Part shown: positions 8,126 to 17,952 of the stretch, piece after piece
How positions within the stretch are numbered: the stretch's first letter is position 1
Layout: each line of letters starts with the position of its first letter
From: Carboxylicivirga agarovorans
GTDB lineage: Bacteria; Bacteroidota; Bacteroidia; Bacteroidales; Marinilabiliaceae
Length of the DNA: 64,000 bases
Assembly (NCBI RefSeq): GCF_050589845.1
Contig: NZ_JBNGPA010000001.1
Location: 372,001-436,000 of the forward strand
Direction of reading: 5' to 3'
Made by a program: the position numbers and the translations under genes
The notes under the pieces: generated by a model
What the model was told of the DNA's origin: nothing
The model's database searches: none
The model's input: only the letters and a program-made list of their open reading frames with translations

Positions 8126-9523
8126 CTATAAATATTGCTTTAGTAAGTCACTAATTTTCTCATCTGACGGACGCGGTGCATCAATGGTAACGATCTTACC
8201 TTCCTTATCGAACAGCATAAAACGCGGAATAGCATTGATACCGTATGCTTTGGCCACATCAGAATCAAAAGCTTTATCAGCCATCAGTTGAACACCTTCC
8301 AGATGTTCCGTTTTAACAAAATCAATCCATTTTTGCTGATCCTTCATTTTATCAACAGAGATACTAAGAAAAGTAACTGGCTGACCGTGAAACTTCTTCT
8401 CCAATTCCTTTAATGCCGGAATCTGTGCCTTACATGGTCCGCACCAGGTCGCCCACACATCAACATAAACCAACTTCCCTTTATAGTCAGACAACCTGTG
8501 TTCATTGCCGTTTATATCTTTACCGGCGAAATCAAATGCTTCGGCCCCTTTCTCAAATTTGCGAATGGTCATTTCAAACTCATTCACCTTATTTTTCAGA
8601 TAATCGGTAGACAAGTATGGGGTAATCAATTCCTTATACTGCAGGTAAGCATCGTCGTAGGCTTTGAAGCGATTAATATTATTCAGTCCGTAGTAGCCTT
8701 TTAACAGAGAATTGGGAATCAACTCCATAGCCACTCTATTCCACTCTGAACGCGACGGTTTATCGGGAGATGATAGTATTGCAAACATGGTATAAAGGCG
8801 AGTATAATCATATCCGGCAGGCAACTCCAACAAACGATTTGACCGGGGTGCACATTCATTTAATACATAGTCATAGTAGTCCGGATAATCCTTACGTTCG
8901 GGATGCTGGCTACGAGGAGTATATATAAAGTTTAATGCAGCCAGGTTTAAATCAGTCTCCACCATCAGATTCATTAACTCATCAAAGCTTTGGTCTCCCG
9001 ATTTAATTTTGCTTTTAAAAGCCTTTCCCTGTTCTACAAATTCAGGTAAAACGGGAAAGAAACTGGTATAATCAAGGATATTATAACTGAAGCCATGTGA
9101 ATATGAGAAAACGGAATCTACCTGTGCATTCCATTCTGACATTAAGTTATTCTTCGGGCTGTTACTTGCCAGCAACTGATAAGTCCCATCACTGATACTG
9201 ATTTCGAGTTCAGTTCCTTTTTCCAAATAAACACGTTTCAAATTATGGTCTTTCTTAACAGCTCTCAGTGATTTATCCCACATAACATTAACCACATATA
9301 ATCCTGGTTCGTCAACAGCATAAGCAAAGCCAAATCTACCGTCACTGCCCAAGCTGGTGACAGCCACTTTTTGGGTTTCTCCGTGCTCTACTTTACACAA
9401 ATGGATTTCACGTCCTTCTTTTTCGCCAATAAACTGGCCTTTGATTATTGCAAATTCTGTGTTTTTAGTGGCGCATGACGTTAGCATTAGAGCCAACAAA
9501 GCCACAGCTGTGATGAGTTTCAT
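8126..9523 (-). CDS. TlpA-family thioredoxin lipoprotein
   Basis: 465 aa with a lipoprotein signal (lipobox MLTSC, Cys17). A beta-rich N-terminal domain is followed by a helical linker and a C-terminal TlpA domain with WATWCGPC (Cys361/Cys364), SVDKMKDQQKW and AIPRFMLFDKEG. The C-terminal 140 residues closely match the neighbour at 6680-8038, including ITxDAPRPS-type tails, so the two arose by tandem duplication. The active-site dipeptide differs (Gly-Pro here, Ala-Pro there), which suggests different redox potentials (inference). It lies 77 bp downstream of the PKD-like lipoprotein gene. Confidence 0.92.
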   Translation of the reverse strand: MKLITAVALLALMLTSCATKNTEFAIIKGQFIGEKEGREIHLCKVEHGETQKVAVTSLGSDGRFGFAYAVDEPGLYVVNVMWDKSLRAVKKDHNLKRVYLEKGTELEISISDGTYQLLASNSPKNNLMSEWNAQVDSVFSYSHGFSYNILDYTSFFPVLPEFVEQGKAFKSKIKSGDQSFDELMNLMVETDLNLAALNFIYTPRSQHPERKDYPDYYDYVLNECAPRSNRLLELPAGYDYTRLYTMFAILSSPDKPSRSEWNRVAMELIPNSLLKGYYGLNNINRFKAYDDAYLQYKELITPYLSTDYLKNKVNEFEMTIRKFEKGAEAFDFAGKDINGNEHRLSDYKGKLVYVDVWATWCGPCKAQIPALKELEKKFHGQPVTFLSISVDKMKDQQKWIDFVKTEHLEGVQLMADKAFDSDVAKAYGINAIPRFMLFDKEGKIVTIDAPRPSDEKISDLLKQYL

Positions 9524-9600
9524 ACAGTTAATTTATTAATTGTTAAAAGATTAAGGAGCAACCAGAAGCTGCGCATACTTCTGGTTGCTATTGAATTATC

Positions 9601-11031
9601 CTAGTAGTTTTCGAAGAAGTCAACCACCTTACCAAACTTATGATCATAAGCTTCGTGAATACCGAGAATTTCTCCGTCCAGGTCAATGTTCATAATATAA
9701 ACACTACCTGAATCAACATCATCAGAACCATCACCCAGACCAACGAATAGTTGTTTGTCATTGGCAGAAACTTCAATATGACTAATGTTTATCTCACTTC
9801 CCATTTCATAGGTATATAAGACCTTATTGGCCACAACATCATAAGTATAAATCTTATTGGCAAACGCATAAAATAACACCTGCTTACTATTAAGAAAATC
9901 AAAGATGTCAGCATTCTCCAAATCAGCACCATTCATCTCTTTTTTAAACGCAGCCTCCTTATTCAGAATGGCTAATAAATACCTCTGATTGGTGGCTTCG
10001 TCTTTAAATACACCCATGGCATAATCACTTACACGCTTTCCATAAACAGCACTCAGTCCTGTATTTGTACGATCAAACGGTGCCTCTTCATCATCGATCG
10101 GAGGATACTGACTCACCCTGCTACCCCAACTATCTACCTCACAAAAGCCTGTTGTAACAGGATTAAAAAGAACGAAACCACCATATGGTATAACTGAATT
10201 AAAAGCCGGGCTAACATTATCAAATGACCACATAAATGAGCACTCGTCGCCAAACAAACCAGGCTGATAAGTCGTATAGAGCTTGTTATCATCAGCAAAA
10301 ACACCTGTTGCAAATGACTCAGGATGTCCCAAAGCACCTTTAATGCTTGTTGGTGCTGCAATCTGCTGAAAGGCATCAGTAACATCAATGGTCTTTTCCA
10401 ACTTTGTACCAGTCGCATAACTGCCAAGCTTATCATCATCACAATACAAAGCTATGCGAAACGGTTTGCCTCTTCGCATAAACTCGTTAATACCAATAAT
10501 ACTAACCGGATTAGCTCCGGCTACCTGGTTATCATTCTGAAGTTTAAAGGCTTCAAAGTCACTCAAGCCCTCGCCTGTACCTCGTAATATGGATACTTGC
10601 GCATTACCTTCTCTGCTGCTTAAAACCTGTAAACCATCAGGAAAACCTTTAACATACAGTTGTGAACGGTAGTCATAATAGATGCCTGTTGAAGTATCTG
10701 TGGCTCTAAACACCAATTCGTAATTTTTAGGGTCAAGCTTTAAGGAGTCCAGATCCAAATCTTTTGAAAAGCTAAGTGTATCGGCACTATACAATTGCGA
10801 ACCCGCATTGTAAGCATACCACATATATTCCAGTACACTTTCGTCATCAACCAGCTTTTGTTCTACCGTAGGTAAAATAGTAAAAGGAGCTTCACTTAAT
10901 GCGATATACTCATCATTTATTCCTGATATCAGAACCTCATTTAAAGGGCTGTAATCATATGTTCCTTTATCCTCTGTACAGGCAGATGCCACCAGAATTA
11001 ATATTGCTATATATTGAAATATTTTTTTCAT
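9601..11031 (-). CDS. PKD-like family lipoprotein
   Basis: 476 aa from the ATG at 11031, which gives a clean lipoprotein signal (MKKIFQYIAILILVASAC, Cys18). The ATG 18 bp upstream overlaps the previous gene and would add MVKFIK. After the anchor comes the CTEDKGTYDYSPLNEV start typical of the PKD-like lipoproteins found beside SusD in Bacteroidota, then a PKD-like beta domain and a long beta-rich region, possibly a propeller (DKLYTTYQPG, ANKIYTYDVVANKVLYTYE). Its probable role is a surface-exposed accessory binding protein of the SusCD complex. The ligand is unknown. Confidence 0.82.
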   Translation of the reverse strand: MKKIFQYIAILILVASACTEDKGTYDYSPLNEVLISGINDEYIALSEAPFTILPTVEQKLVDDESVLEYMWYAYNAGSQLYSADTLSFSKDLDLDSLKLDPKNYELVFRATDTSTGIYYDYRSQLYVKGFPDGLQVLSSREGNAQVSILRGTGEGLSDFEAFKLQNDNQVAGANPVSIIGINEFMRRGKPFRIALYCDDDKLGSYATGTKLEKTIDVTDAFQQIAAPTSIKGALGHPESFATGVFADDNKLYTTYQPGLFGDECSFMWSFDNVSPAFNSVIPYGGFVLFNPVTTGFCEVDSWGSRVSQYPPIDDEEAPFDRTNTGLSAVYGKRVSDYAMGVFKDEATNQRYLLAILNKEAAFKKEMNGADLENADIFDFLNSKQVLFYAFANKIYTYDVVANKVLYTYEMGSEINISHIEVSANDKQLFVGLGDGSDDVDSGSVYIMNIDLDGEILGIHEAYDHKFGKVVDFFENY

Positions 11032-11042
11032 CTTGATAAATT

Positions 11043-11801
11043 TTACCATGGTTCAACACGATCACCATTCTCATCATAAACTTCATTAGCTTCGAGGTAC
11101 TCGTTCATAGGTGCCCGCCACGCTCTTACCTCATAATAGCCTCCAATATCATAGTATTCACTCACTGTATTAGGCACTGTTTTACCTCCGTTAGTCATAA
11201 GCACCACCCTATGTTTAGCTTTTGAATATGGACCTAAATGGCGGTATAAATACCTATCCCATATTTCAGGCTTTGTTACATCGTTATAGATTTGAATGCG
11301 AACATGTGTTCTACCTTCAAGCCCCAGTATAAAGTCAGCATTTTCCGCCAAATCAAGATATAGTGTAAACGGATCTGCACCCAATGACTCATGATTGTAT
11401 AGTATGACCGGAAAAGAGGAGGAAACTGTATCAGCCTCCAAAGGGTATTGATCTTCAATTGCTTCGTAATGAACAGATTCCTCAGTATCGCTTTCACCCT
11501 GATTCACAACCACATCAAACAAACGCTCCGTTGAAGATATTCTTCCCAGCACATTTACCTGAAGCCAAATGGTATCCTTTTCTTTATAATCGGGATGCCC
11601 GACCGGAATACCACCAAAAGAATAAATCAGACTATCCCCTTCGTAATCCAGCCAATCGTCCCAGGTTGTATAAGAACGACTGAAGTCTGTTTCACGTAGC
11701 TGAAAATATACAGCATCCGGCTCATCAAAGTTTGTTAATTCTGATTCTTCACAACTGGTGAAAATCAGCATTCCTATTAAAAGATATATGTAATTTCTCA
11801 T
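11043..11801 (-). CDS. DUF4843 domain lipoprotein
   Basis: 252 aa with lipobox MLIFTSC (Cys17). The body matches what is known of DUF4843 proteins: an N-terminal AVYFQLRETDFS strand, an IPVGHPDYKEKDTIWLQVNVLG segment and a C-terminal YSKAKHRVVLMTNGG. DUF4843 genes commonly sit directly after susD in Bacteroidota, as here (7 bp after susD). It is an accessory surface lipoprotein of unknown ligand. Confidence 0.82.
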   Translation of the reverse strand: MRNYIYLLIGMLIFTSCEESELTNFDEPDAVYFQLRETDFSRSYTTWDDWLDYEGDSLIYSFGGIPVGHPDYKEKDTIWLQVNVLGRISSTERLFDVVVNQGESDTEESVHYEAIEDQYPLEADTVSSSFPVILYNHESLGADPFTLYLDLAENADFILGLEGRTHVRIQIYNDVTKPEIWDRYLYRHLGPYSKAKHRVVLMTNGGKTVPNTVSEYYDIGGYYEVRAWRAPMNEYLEANEVYDENGDRVEPW

Positions 11802-11808
11802 TTCAGAC

Positions 11809-13266
11809 CTAATTAATTAATCCACGTTCTTTTTCAACATCAGGAATGGGAAGAACAAATTTTCCCAGATCTTCCATATCGACATTCACCAATTGGTTTA
11901 AGCGTTTGTAGTAATAAAACATTTGCCCTTCACCCAGTAACTCCTTACGATATTCGGCTTCAATCTCTTCTTTAAGGGATGCTCCTGGTGCCATAACCTT
12001 TAATCCTCTCATCCGTCTCAAACTCATTAAATGCTCCCAACTATCCATGCATTCTGCAATAATCAGATACATCTCTGAAACTTTAATAAGAGGAACTCTT
12101 TTAACATTATAGTTACCATAATCATACTTCGCCAGATAGTAGCTTAACCCATCGGTATTGATCGTAAAAAGCTTGTTTAAACGTACATCAGCAACCCCAC
12201 CATACTTCTCTGTTTCAAAATACTCGTTCCTACGTGGTTCATCTATCTCTAATTCATCATAACTACTGGATGTTTCAACGAATTTGAAATACTTCTCATT
12301 AACCGATTCGGTCATATTTCTGTTATAAAGTGAAAACAAGTATTCCTGCGCCAAATAGGTCATGGCTATCTGGTTACTTGACTGTTCAGAAATTGTTTGT
12401 GAATCGTTAAGAGCAAATTTTTCGCAGTTAATAACGTCATTGGCATATTTATAGGCCTCGGTCTTATCCTCATCACCTCCACGGTAAAGGTAAACTCTTG
12501 CTAATGTACCAAGCACCGCATAATAATTCATTCGCTCCTTACGAAACATTAGAAAGCTGGATTCACTTATACTTTCATCAACAGAAGTATACCCATACCT
12601 TGATTCCTCATATGAATCAAAAGCGGGACCAATTGGATCGTGATCCTTCAGATACATTTCTGCTTCCAATAAGTCATCTATAACACGCTCCAAAACCTCA
12701 CCAACACTTAGTTGTGGAAATGGAGAAGTTGAAACTGCATCCACATAGGGTATCGCAGGGACTTCAAGACCATTGATAGGAGCCGGTGCAAAGTTTCGCA
12801 GCAGATCAAAATGAATATAAGCCCGTAATGCCAGTGCTTCTCCTTTAATTATTTCATAGATACCCTCATTAAAAACAGACTGTTTCTCATCAATATGTTC
12901 CAACAGGTTATTAATATTGGCAATGGTTGAGTAATTAACCGCCCATAAATTATCAATTCTTGATACATTCGCAGAGCTTTCATAGTTGTACCATGATGCC
13001 TCGAAGTAATTATGATTATTGTCCCGAACGCTGGTATAAGCACCACTTAAAACCTCAATAAATGCCAATGTTCCTTCAGCACCATAGGCACTATTTCCCG
13101 CCATCTGGGTATAAACACCTATTAAAGCTCGCTTAAAACCACCTTCACTGTCAAATAAGTCATCCGTTTTAACCTGTGTCTTAGGCTGAACGTCAAACCA
13201 GTCTTCACAAGATGTAAGTCCGGAAGTGAAGACCAAAACAATTATGTAAATTATATATTTCTTCAT
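11809..13266 (-). CDS. SusD/RagB-family outer-membrane lipoprotein
   Basis: 485 aa with a lipoprotein signal ending TSGLTSC and followed by EDWFDVQPKTQ, the classical SusD start. The TPR-rich helical body is visible in GEALALRAYIHFDLLRNFA, TLARVYLYRGG and VPLIKVSEMYLIIAECM. SusD proteins form the substrate-capping lid of the SusC barrel. It lies 11 bp downstream of susC and 7 bp upstream of the DUF4843 gene. Because no glycosidase is nearby, the substrate may be a peptide (RagB-like) rather than a glycan; this is an inference. Confidence 0.95.
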   Translation of the reverse strand: MKKYIIYIIVLVFTSGLTSCEDWFDVQPKTQVKTDDLFDSEGGFKRALIGVYTQMAGNSAYGAEGTLAFIEVLSGAYTSVRDNNHNYFEASWYNYESSANVSRIDNLWAVNYSTIANINNLLEHIDEKQSVFNEGIYEIIKGEALALRAYIHFDLLRNFAPAPINGLEVPAIPYVDAVSTSPFPQLSVGEVLERVIDDLLEAEMYLKDHDPIGPAFDSYEESRYGYTSVDESISESSFLMFRKERMNYYAVLGTLARVYLYRGGDEDKTEAYKYANDVINCEKFALNDSQTISEQSSNQIAMTYLAQEYLFSLYNRNMTESVNEKYFKFVETSSSYDELEIDEPRRNEYFETEKYGGVADVRLNKLFTINTDGLSYYLAKYDYGNYNVKRVPLIKVSEMYLIIAECMDSWEHLMSLRRMRGLKVMAPGASLKEEIEAEYRKELLGEGQMFYYYKRLNQLVNVDMEDLGKFVLPIPDVEKERGLIN

Positions 13267-13277
13267 TTTTCTTTCTT

Positions 13278-16200
13278 TTAGAATCGTGCCTGTATACCAA
13301 GTGAAAAGCTTCGAGCAAATGGATAGTTAATACCACGCTCTACTTTAACCGTAGAAGTTCTGAATATATCATTCATGTAAAACAGCATTTTTAAGCGCTT
13401 CATACCTACCTTTTCCGCTACCTTTGGATTAAATTCATAGGATGCGTTTATTGTGGCAAACTCCAGAAAGCTGTAATCCTGAATAAATCGTGAGGTTGGT
13501 TTGGTGTAGCTATCGTCTTTTATATCCTTATAGAAAGTCATATCCCCTGGCTTCTCCCAACGGGCTTCTAACACTCTTCGGTCTGTATTATAAGCAGGAT
13601 CAGCATTCTCAACCCGGTCAACAAGTGTTTGGTTGTAGTACTGCCCGCCAACACGGTATCTGAAAACAACGTTTAACAAGAAACCTTTATAACTGACATT
13701 TGTCCCGAAATTACCGAACAGATCCGGACTACTATCGCCGCAAACCATCATATTATCTGCATCCCATACCAGTGTCGTTCCACCATCTTTAGTAACAAAT
13801 ATCTCTTTCCCAGTTGTTGGATCAATACCCAGGGACTTATTGGCCCAGATGGCATTCATTGATTGTCCTTCAACATACCTGACGCGTGGGCGGGTAACAA
13901 GATGTCTTTTACCACTTTCCGGATTGGTTATTTCTTCATCTTGTCGGGCGTTAAACTCTTCCAGAGAATCTGATAGCTTTAATAAAGTATTTTCATTGTG
14001 AACGGCATTGCCATAAACTGACCAGTTTAGGCCACCCTTATTGCGAATAAGGTCATAACGTAATGACAATTCAATACCTTCATTCCTGGATTCCCCAAGG
14101 TTTTCCTTGTATTGAGAAAATCCTAATGAAGGTGCCAGGTCAATATCAACCAATAGGTTTTTAGATATATCATTATAATAGTTTATGGTAGCAGATAAGC
14201 GATTATTAAAAATTACCAAATCAAGTCCAATATTGCGTTTCAGTGTTTGCTGCCATGATAAGTTTTCATTTCCCATAGCCATCAGTGTCGCTCCTGCTTC
14301 AAATCGATGAATCAAATCGGTGCGATAATTATACATCATCATGGCCTGGTAAGGATTAAAATCAACGCTTCCTGTTGAACCATAGGAGCCTCTTAATTTA
14401 AACTCATTAATTGTTTTAGAATCTTTAAAGAGGTTCTCATTATGCAAATTCCAACCTGCTCCCATGGCCCAGAATGGAGCCCAGCGTTTGTCTGAACCAA
14501 AAGCTGATGAACCATCCATACGGTATGATAAATCCATTAAATAACGGTTATCAAAGCTATAGTTAATATTACCTGATAATCCTATTAACCTCGATGTAAA
14601 TTCACTACCACCAGGCGTCCCATCTTCCTCATACTGAATGGCGAAGTCAATATGATCCATGTCTTCATTTGGGAATCCCTCAGCTAAAACAGTCATGTTT
14701 TTAAAATGCTCCTCACTGGCATTGAATATACCGTTGGCATTGAAAACATGTTTATTAATCTGCTTGAAGTAATTTAAAACAATATTGGACTCCCACCTGG
14801 TTAGTTCACCTCTTTCAGTATAGTATTCTCCTTTCTTATTAATATCTGATTGAGTCGCATAATCGGTATGTATTCCGGGCTTAAAGTTATCAACCGAATT
14901 AATTCTCTTATTAATTGAAAGCGAGCCTTTCAACCTTAAATCATCTGTCATTCGCCAATCAATGTCAAAATTATTGATCAGGTCATCATATTTAGATTCG
15001 TCAATAGTATTTAGCGTACTATTATATAAAGGATTATACACATTACTATACCCTATTCTCTCGAGAACGTATTCATACTCACCCAAATCATTTTTGTACC
15101 TGTAGTAAGGGTTCAATTTTGCATAAGTACTAAATGTACCATAGGGAGAATTAACAGCCTTTACATTGTCGTAGGTCAGCTTATTCCTTAAAATCAGATT
15201 TTTATAAGTATACTGAAACTTCAAGCCAATTCCCATCCGCTTACGCCCCGACTCTTTCATAATACCGTTCTGATCATTATAATTCAGGTCGATACCATAC
15301 CGAATTTCATCATTACCACCTTCTAGCAAAAGAGAATGTTTATGGCTAAGAGCTGTCGTTTCAACAGGTTTATTCAACCAATAGGTATTATAGCCCTGAG
15401 TTACCAGTTTTAACTTTTCGTTATATTGTTCCTGGGCATCTTCAAAATTCTGCACCAGGCCTGCTCCTTCGTATAAGCCGGCTGCCACTTCAAGGTCTAA
15501 TTTTTCTGTAGCATCCAGCAGATCGTAGTCTGATAAATCTGCACCTGAGAAAGTGAAATCACCTTTATAACTTACTGCCATCTTGCCTCCTTCAGGAGCC
15601 AGTGTCTCGATAACGACCACTCCATTGGCAGCGCGCGAACCATAGATTGCAGTAGCGGCAGCATCCTTTAGAATTGTTACTGAACGGACTCTGTATGGAT
15701 CAAGGTCATACACCTTTTCTACGGTCACTTCAAAGCCATCAAGAATAAAGGTCGGCATATTGGGTTTGCCTTCATACTCATCGCGCATATCTACACTGGC
15801 TGAACCTCGTATCTGAAAATCAGGCATTGCATTGGGATTAGATCCTTCCAGTGTATTTTCAAGTTGCATAAAAGAAGGATCTACCAATTGAATGGATTGT
15901 AAAATATTTTGATTGCTTGCCTGGATTAATTTATCGGCAGAGATAGTAACAGCTGATCCGGTAAAACTTTCCTTTGTTTGATTAAAGTAACCAGTAACCA
16001 CTACATCACCAATCTCACTGATCTCGGTTTGAAGCTGCACATTAACTTCCGTTTGGCCTTCAAGAGCAATGGTTTGTTTTTCAAAACCAATAAAAGTAAA
16101 GGCCAGGTTAACATTTGCATCCGGCACACGTAACTCATAATTACCATCTGCATCGGTGATAGTACCGTTGTTATACTCGACCACAATAATATTAACCCCC

Positions 16201-16631
16201 GGGATAGGTAAACCTTTTTCGTCTGTAACTCTACCTTTAACGATGATATCCTCTTGCTGAAAGTTATTACTATCAGGTTTAATAATAATGACTTCATCTA
16301 TCACCTGCCAGGTTAAGCCTGATTCAGACAAACAGGTTTTTAGTACAGACTCAATGGTTTCGCCGTCAACATTTAATGAGATAGATTCAACCTTGGCAAT
16401 ATCTTCTTCATTAAAAATAAAGGTAAATTCACTCTGTTTCTTAATGGCTTTAAATACCTTCTTTACAGATGCATTCCTAACGTCCAACGTCAACTTAGTT
16501 TCCTGACTATAAGTTGTTGCTGATACCTGCCAGAGCACAACGAACATTAAGATAAGGGTTAATTTCATAATCCTCATGATTTTGGGTGTACCCCTCCCAT
16601 CCGGGTACAGTAATTCCCGATTTTTTTTCAT
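13278..16631 (-). CDS. SusC/RagA TonB-dependent transporter with STN signalling domain
   Basis: 1117 aa. A long basic leader precedes the signal peptide (MRIMKLTLILMFVVLWQVSA), as is common in FecR-regulated SusC proteins. An STN domain follows (about residues 45-115, LTLDVRNASVKKVFKAIK). Then come a carboxypeptidase-regulatory-like domain (VKGRVTDEKGLPIPGVNI), the plug (SVTILKDAAATAIYGSRAANGVV) and a beta-barrel ending in aromatic RSFSLGIQARF. The STN domain is the part that signals to a FecR anti-sigma factor, and fecR and the sigma gene lie immediately upstream. Uptake would be energised by an ExbBD/TonB complex. Confidence 0.96.
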   Translation of the reverse strand: MKKNRELLYPDGRGTPKIMRIMKLTLILMFVVLWQVSATTYSQETKLTLDVRNASVKKVFKAIKKQSEFTFIFNEEDIAKVESISLNVDGETIESVLKTCLSESGLTWQVIDEVIIIKPDSNNFQQEDIIVKGRVTDEKGLPIPGVNIIVVEYNNGTITDADGNYELRVPDANVNLAFTFIGFEKQTIALEGQTEVNVQLQTEISEIGDVVVTGYFNQTKESFTGSAVTISADKLIQASNQNILQSIQLVDPSFMQLENTLEGSNPNAMPDFQIRGSASVDMRDEYEGKPNMPTFILDGFEVTVEKVYDLDPYRVRSVTILKDAAATAIYGSRAANGVVVIETLAPEGGKMAVSYKGDFTFSGADLSDYDLLDATEKLDLEVAAGLYEGAGLVQNFEDAQEQYNEKLKLVTQGYNTYWLNKPVETTALSHKHSLLLEGGNDEIRYGIDLNYNDQNGIMKESGRKRMGIGLKFQYTYKNLILRNKLTYDNVKAVNSPYGTFSTYAKLNPYYRYKNDLGEYEYVLERIGYSNVYNPLYNSTLNTIDESKYDDLINNFDIDWRMTDDLRLKGSLSINKRINSVDNFKPGIHTDYATQSDINKKGEYYTERGELTRWESNIVLNYFKQINKHVFNANGIFNASEEHFKNMTVLAEGFPNEDMDHIDFAIQYEEDGTPGGSEFTSRLIGLSGNINYSFDNRYLMDLSYRMDGSSAFGSDKRWAPFWAMGAGWNLHNENLFKDSKTINEFKLRGSYGSTGSVDFNPYQAMMMYNYRTDLIHRFEAGATLMAMGNENLSWQQTLKRNIGLDLVIFNNRLSATINYYNDISKNLLVDIDLAPSLGFSQYKENLGESRNEGIELSLRYDLIRNKGGLNWSVYGNAVHNENTLLKLSDSLEEFNARQDEEITNPESGKRHLVTRPRVRYVEGQSMNAIWANKSLGIDPTTGKEIFVTKDGGTTLVWDADNMMVCGDSSPDLFGNFGTNVSYKGFLLNVVFRYRVGGQYYNQTLVDRVENADPAYNTDRRVLEARWEKPGDMTFYKDIKDDSYTKPTSRFIQDYSFLEFATINASYEFNPKVAEKVGMKRLKMLFYMNDIFRTSTVKVERGINYPFARSFSLGIQARF

Positions 16632-16687
16632 AGATTTGTAATTGAATGATTAAACATTAAGCCATAAGCATTAAGCTTTTAGGCTCA

Positions 16688-16715
16688 AACAGGAGGTGTT
16701 GCACCACTTCCTGTT
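16688..16715 (-). repeat. Hairpin between fecR and susC
   Basis: aacaggaggtg (16688-16698) pairs with cacttcctgtt (16705-16715) with one G-T wobble. It lies just after the fecR stop codon. On the transcribed minus strand only TTT follows, so it may be a weak terminator or attenuator separating regulator and transporter expression. Confidence 0.4.
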
Positions 16716-16718
16716 TTT

Positions 16719-17879
16719 TTATTTATGCTTTGATACTAATACAGTTGATCCGTTGATCTCAAAGTAGACTTTTTCAGTTAATTGAAGTTTTGACAGTATG
16801 TCGTTCAGTTGTTCATATCGCCTCACATCAACACTAAAATGCAAGTCTTTGATAACTTCTTCCTCATAGGCAACTTCCACACCATACCAGCGCGATAAGG
16901 ATTTCATAATGTTTTCCAGTGTTTCACCTTCATAGACGAAGCGCCCATCTTTCCACGCTATATATTGATATACATCAACTTCTTTTACTTCTATATCCTT
17001 ACTAAAGTTATCCTGCACAAGTAATTGTCCGGGTTCAAGTATACGTTCTTTTCCCGTTTCGGACCTCCATAAGATACTACCTTCCACAAGTACTGTTTGC
17101 TGTTCTTGATCTCCGGGATATGCCATTACATTAAACTGTGTGCCCAAAACCTGAATAGCATCTGCCGTTGGAAGATTCACAATAAATGGTCTTTCAGCAT
17201 CTTTGGCAACTTCCAGATAAACTTCACCTTCTGCAAATATTTCACGCCTGTCGGTAGCAAAGGGATACTTAAATTCGACCTTACTAGCTGCATTCATCCA
17301 TACTTTTGTTCCATCAGCTAATACAAACTGGTATTCTGATTGTAAAGGCACCTGAACAGTCATCTTTACTGTATCTACACTCTTTCCATACGAAATTTGT
17401 CCTTTTTTAACACTTGCTATCAGTTCCTTTTCTTTAGTAATTTCAGAACTTGCTGAATCAGTCAGGGAAACAGCTTTTTCGTCATTGACCTTTAAAATGG
17501 CATTTGTACTACCCGGTTCAATGATAGTGTTGACCAAAACAACCTGCTCCTTTGGTATTATTGTCAGAAAATAAACTGTAACACTTACAGAAACAATCAA
17601 TGCAGCTACGGCAGCAACCCTTAGGAATGGAATTAACATGTTGTTTTTCTTGAGATGTATATTCTGCCTGCTCTCAAATTTCCCCCATGCTTTAGAAACA
17701 TCAAATTGATTAAACCTTTTTAAGTCATTGACCAGACGTTCTTCATCCTGTAATTGCCCTATCAGCTCCTGATGTTGAATATCATCTTCAAGCCAGCTGT
17801 TAAGCATAGCTTCTTCATCAGTAGAATTTTCACCTCTGAGATATTTTACAATTATATGGGACAGTTTGAACAGACTCAT
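16719..17879 (-). CDS. FecR-family anti-sigma factor
   Basis: 386 aa from the ATG at 17879; a longer frame would start on TTG at 17903. The N-terminal cytoplasmic part has the SWLEDDIQHQELIGQL anti-sigma segment. A single membrane helix (about residues 85-108, FLRVAAVAALIVSVSVTVYF) comes next. The periplasmic FecR domain shows FVLADGTKVWMNAASKVEFK, VYLEVAKDAERPFIV and VLGTQFNVMAY. The C-terminal DUF4974-like domain (SLSRWYGVEVAY) would contact the STN domain of SusC. It holds the neighbouring ECF sigma factor inactive until the transporter signals. Confidence 0.95.
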   Translation of the reverse strand: MSLFKLSHIIVKYLRGENSTDEEAMLNSWLEDDIQHQELIGQLQDEERLVNDLKRFNQFDVSKAWGKFESRQNIHLKKNNMLIPFLRVAAVAALIVSVSVTVYFLTIIPKEQVVLVNTIIEPGSTNAILKVNDEKAVSLTDSASSEITKEKELIASVKKGQISYGKSVDTVKMTVQVPLQSEYQFVLADGTKVWMNAASKVEFKYPFATDRREIFAEGEVYLEVAKDAERPFIVNLPTADAIQVLGTQFNVMAYPGDQEQQTVLVEGSILWRSETGKERILEPGQLLVQDNFSKDIEVKEVDVYQYIAWKDGRFVYEGETLENIMKSLSRWYGVEVAYEEEVIKDLHFSVDVRRYEQLNDILSKLQLTEKVYFEINGSTVLVSKHK

Positions 17880-17952
17880 TGCATCTTCTTTCAGGTATGA
17901 CAATCACAAAATAAAATCAGGTGAAAAGACTTTAAAAAAAATATATATTTTT

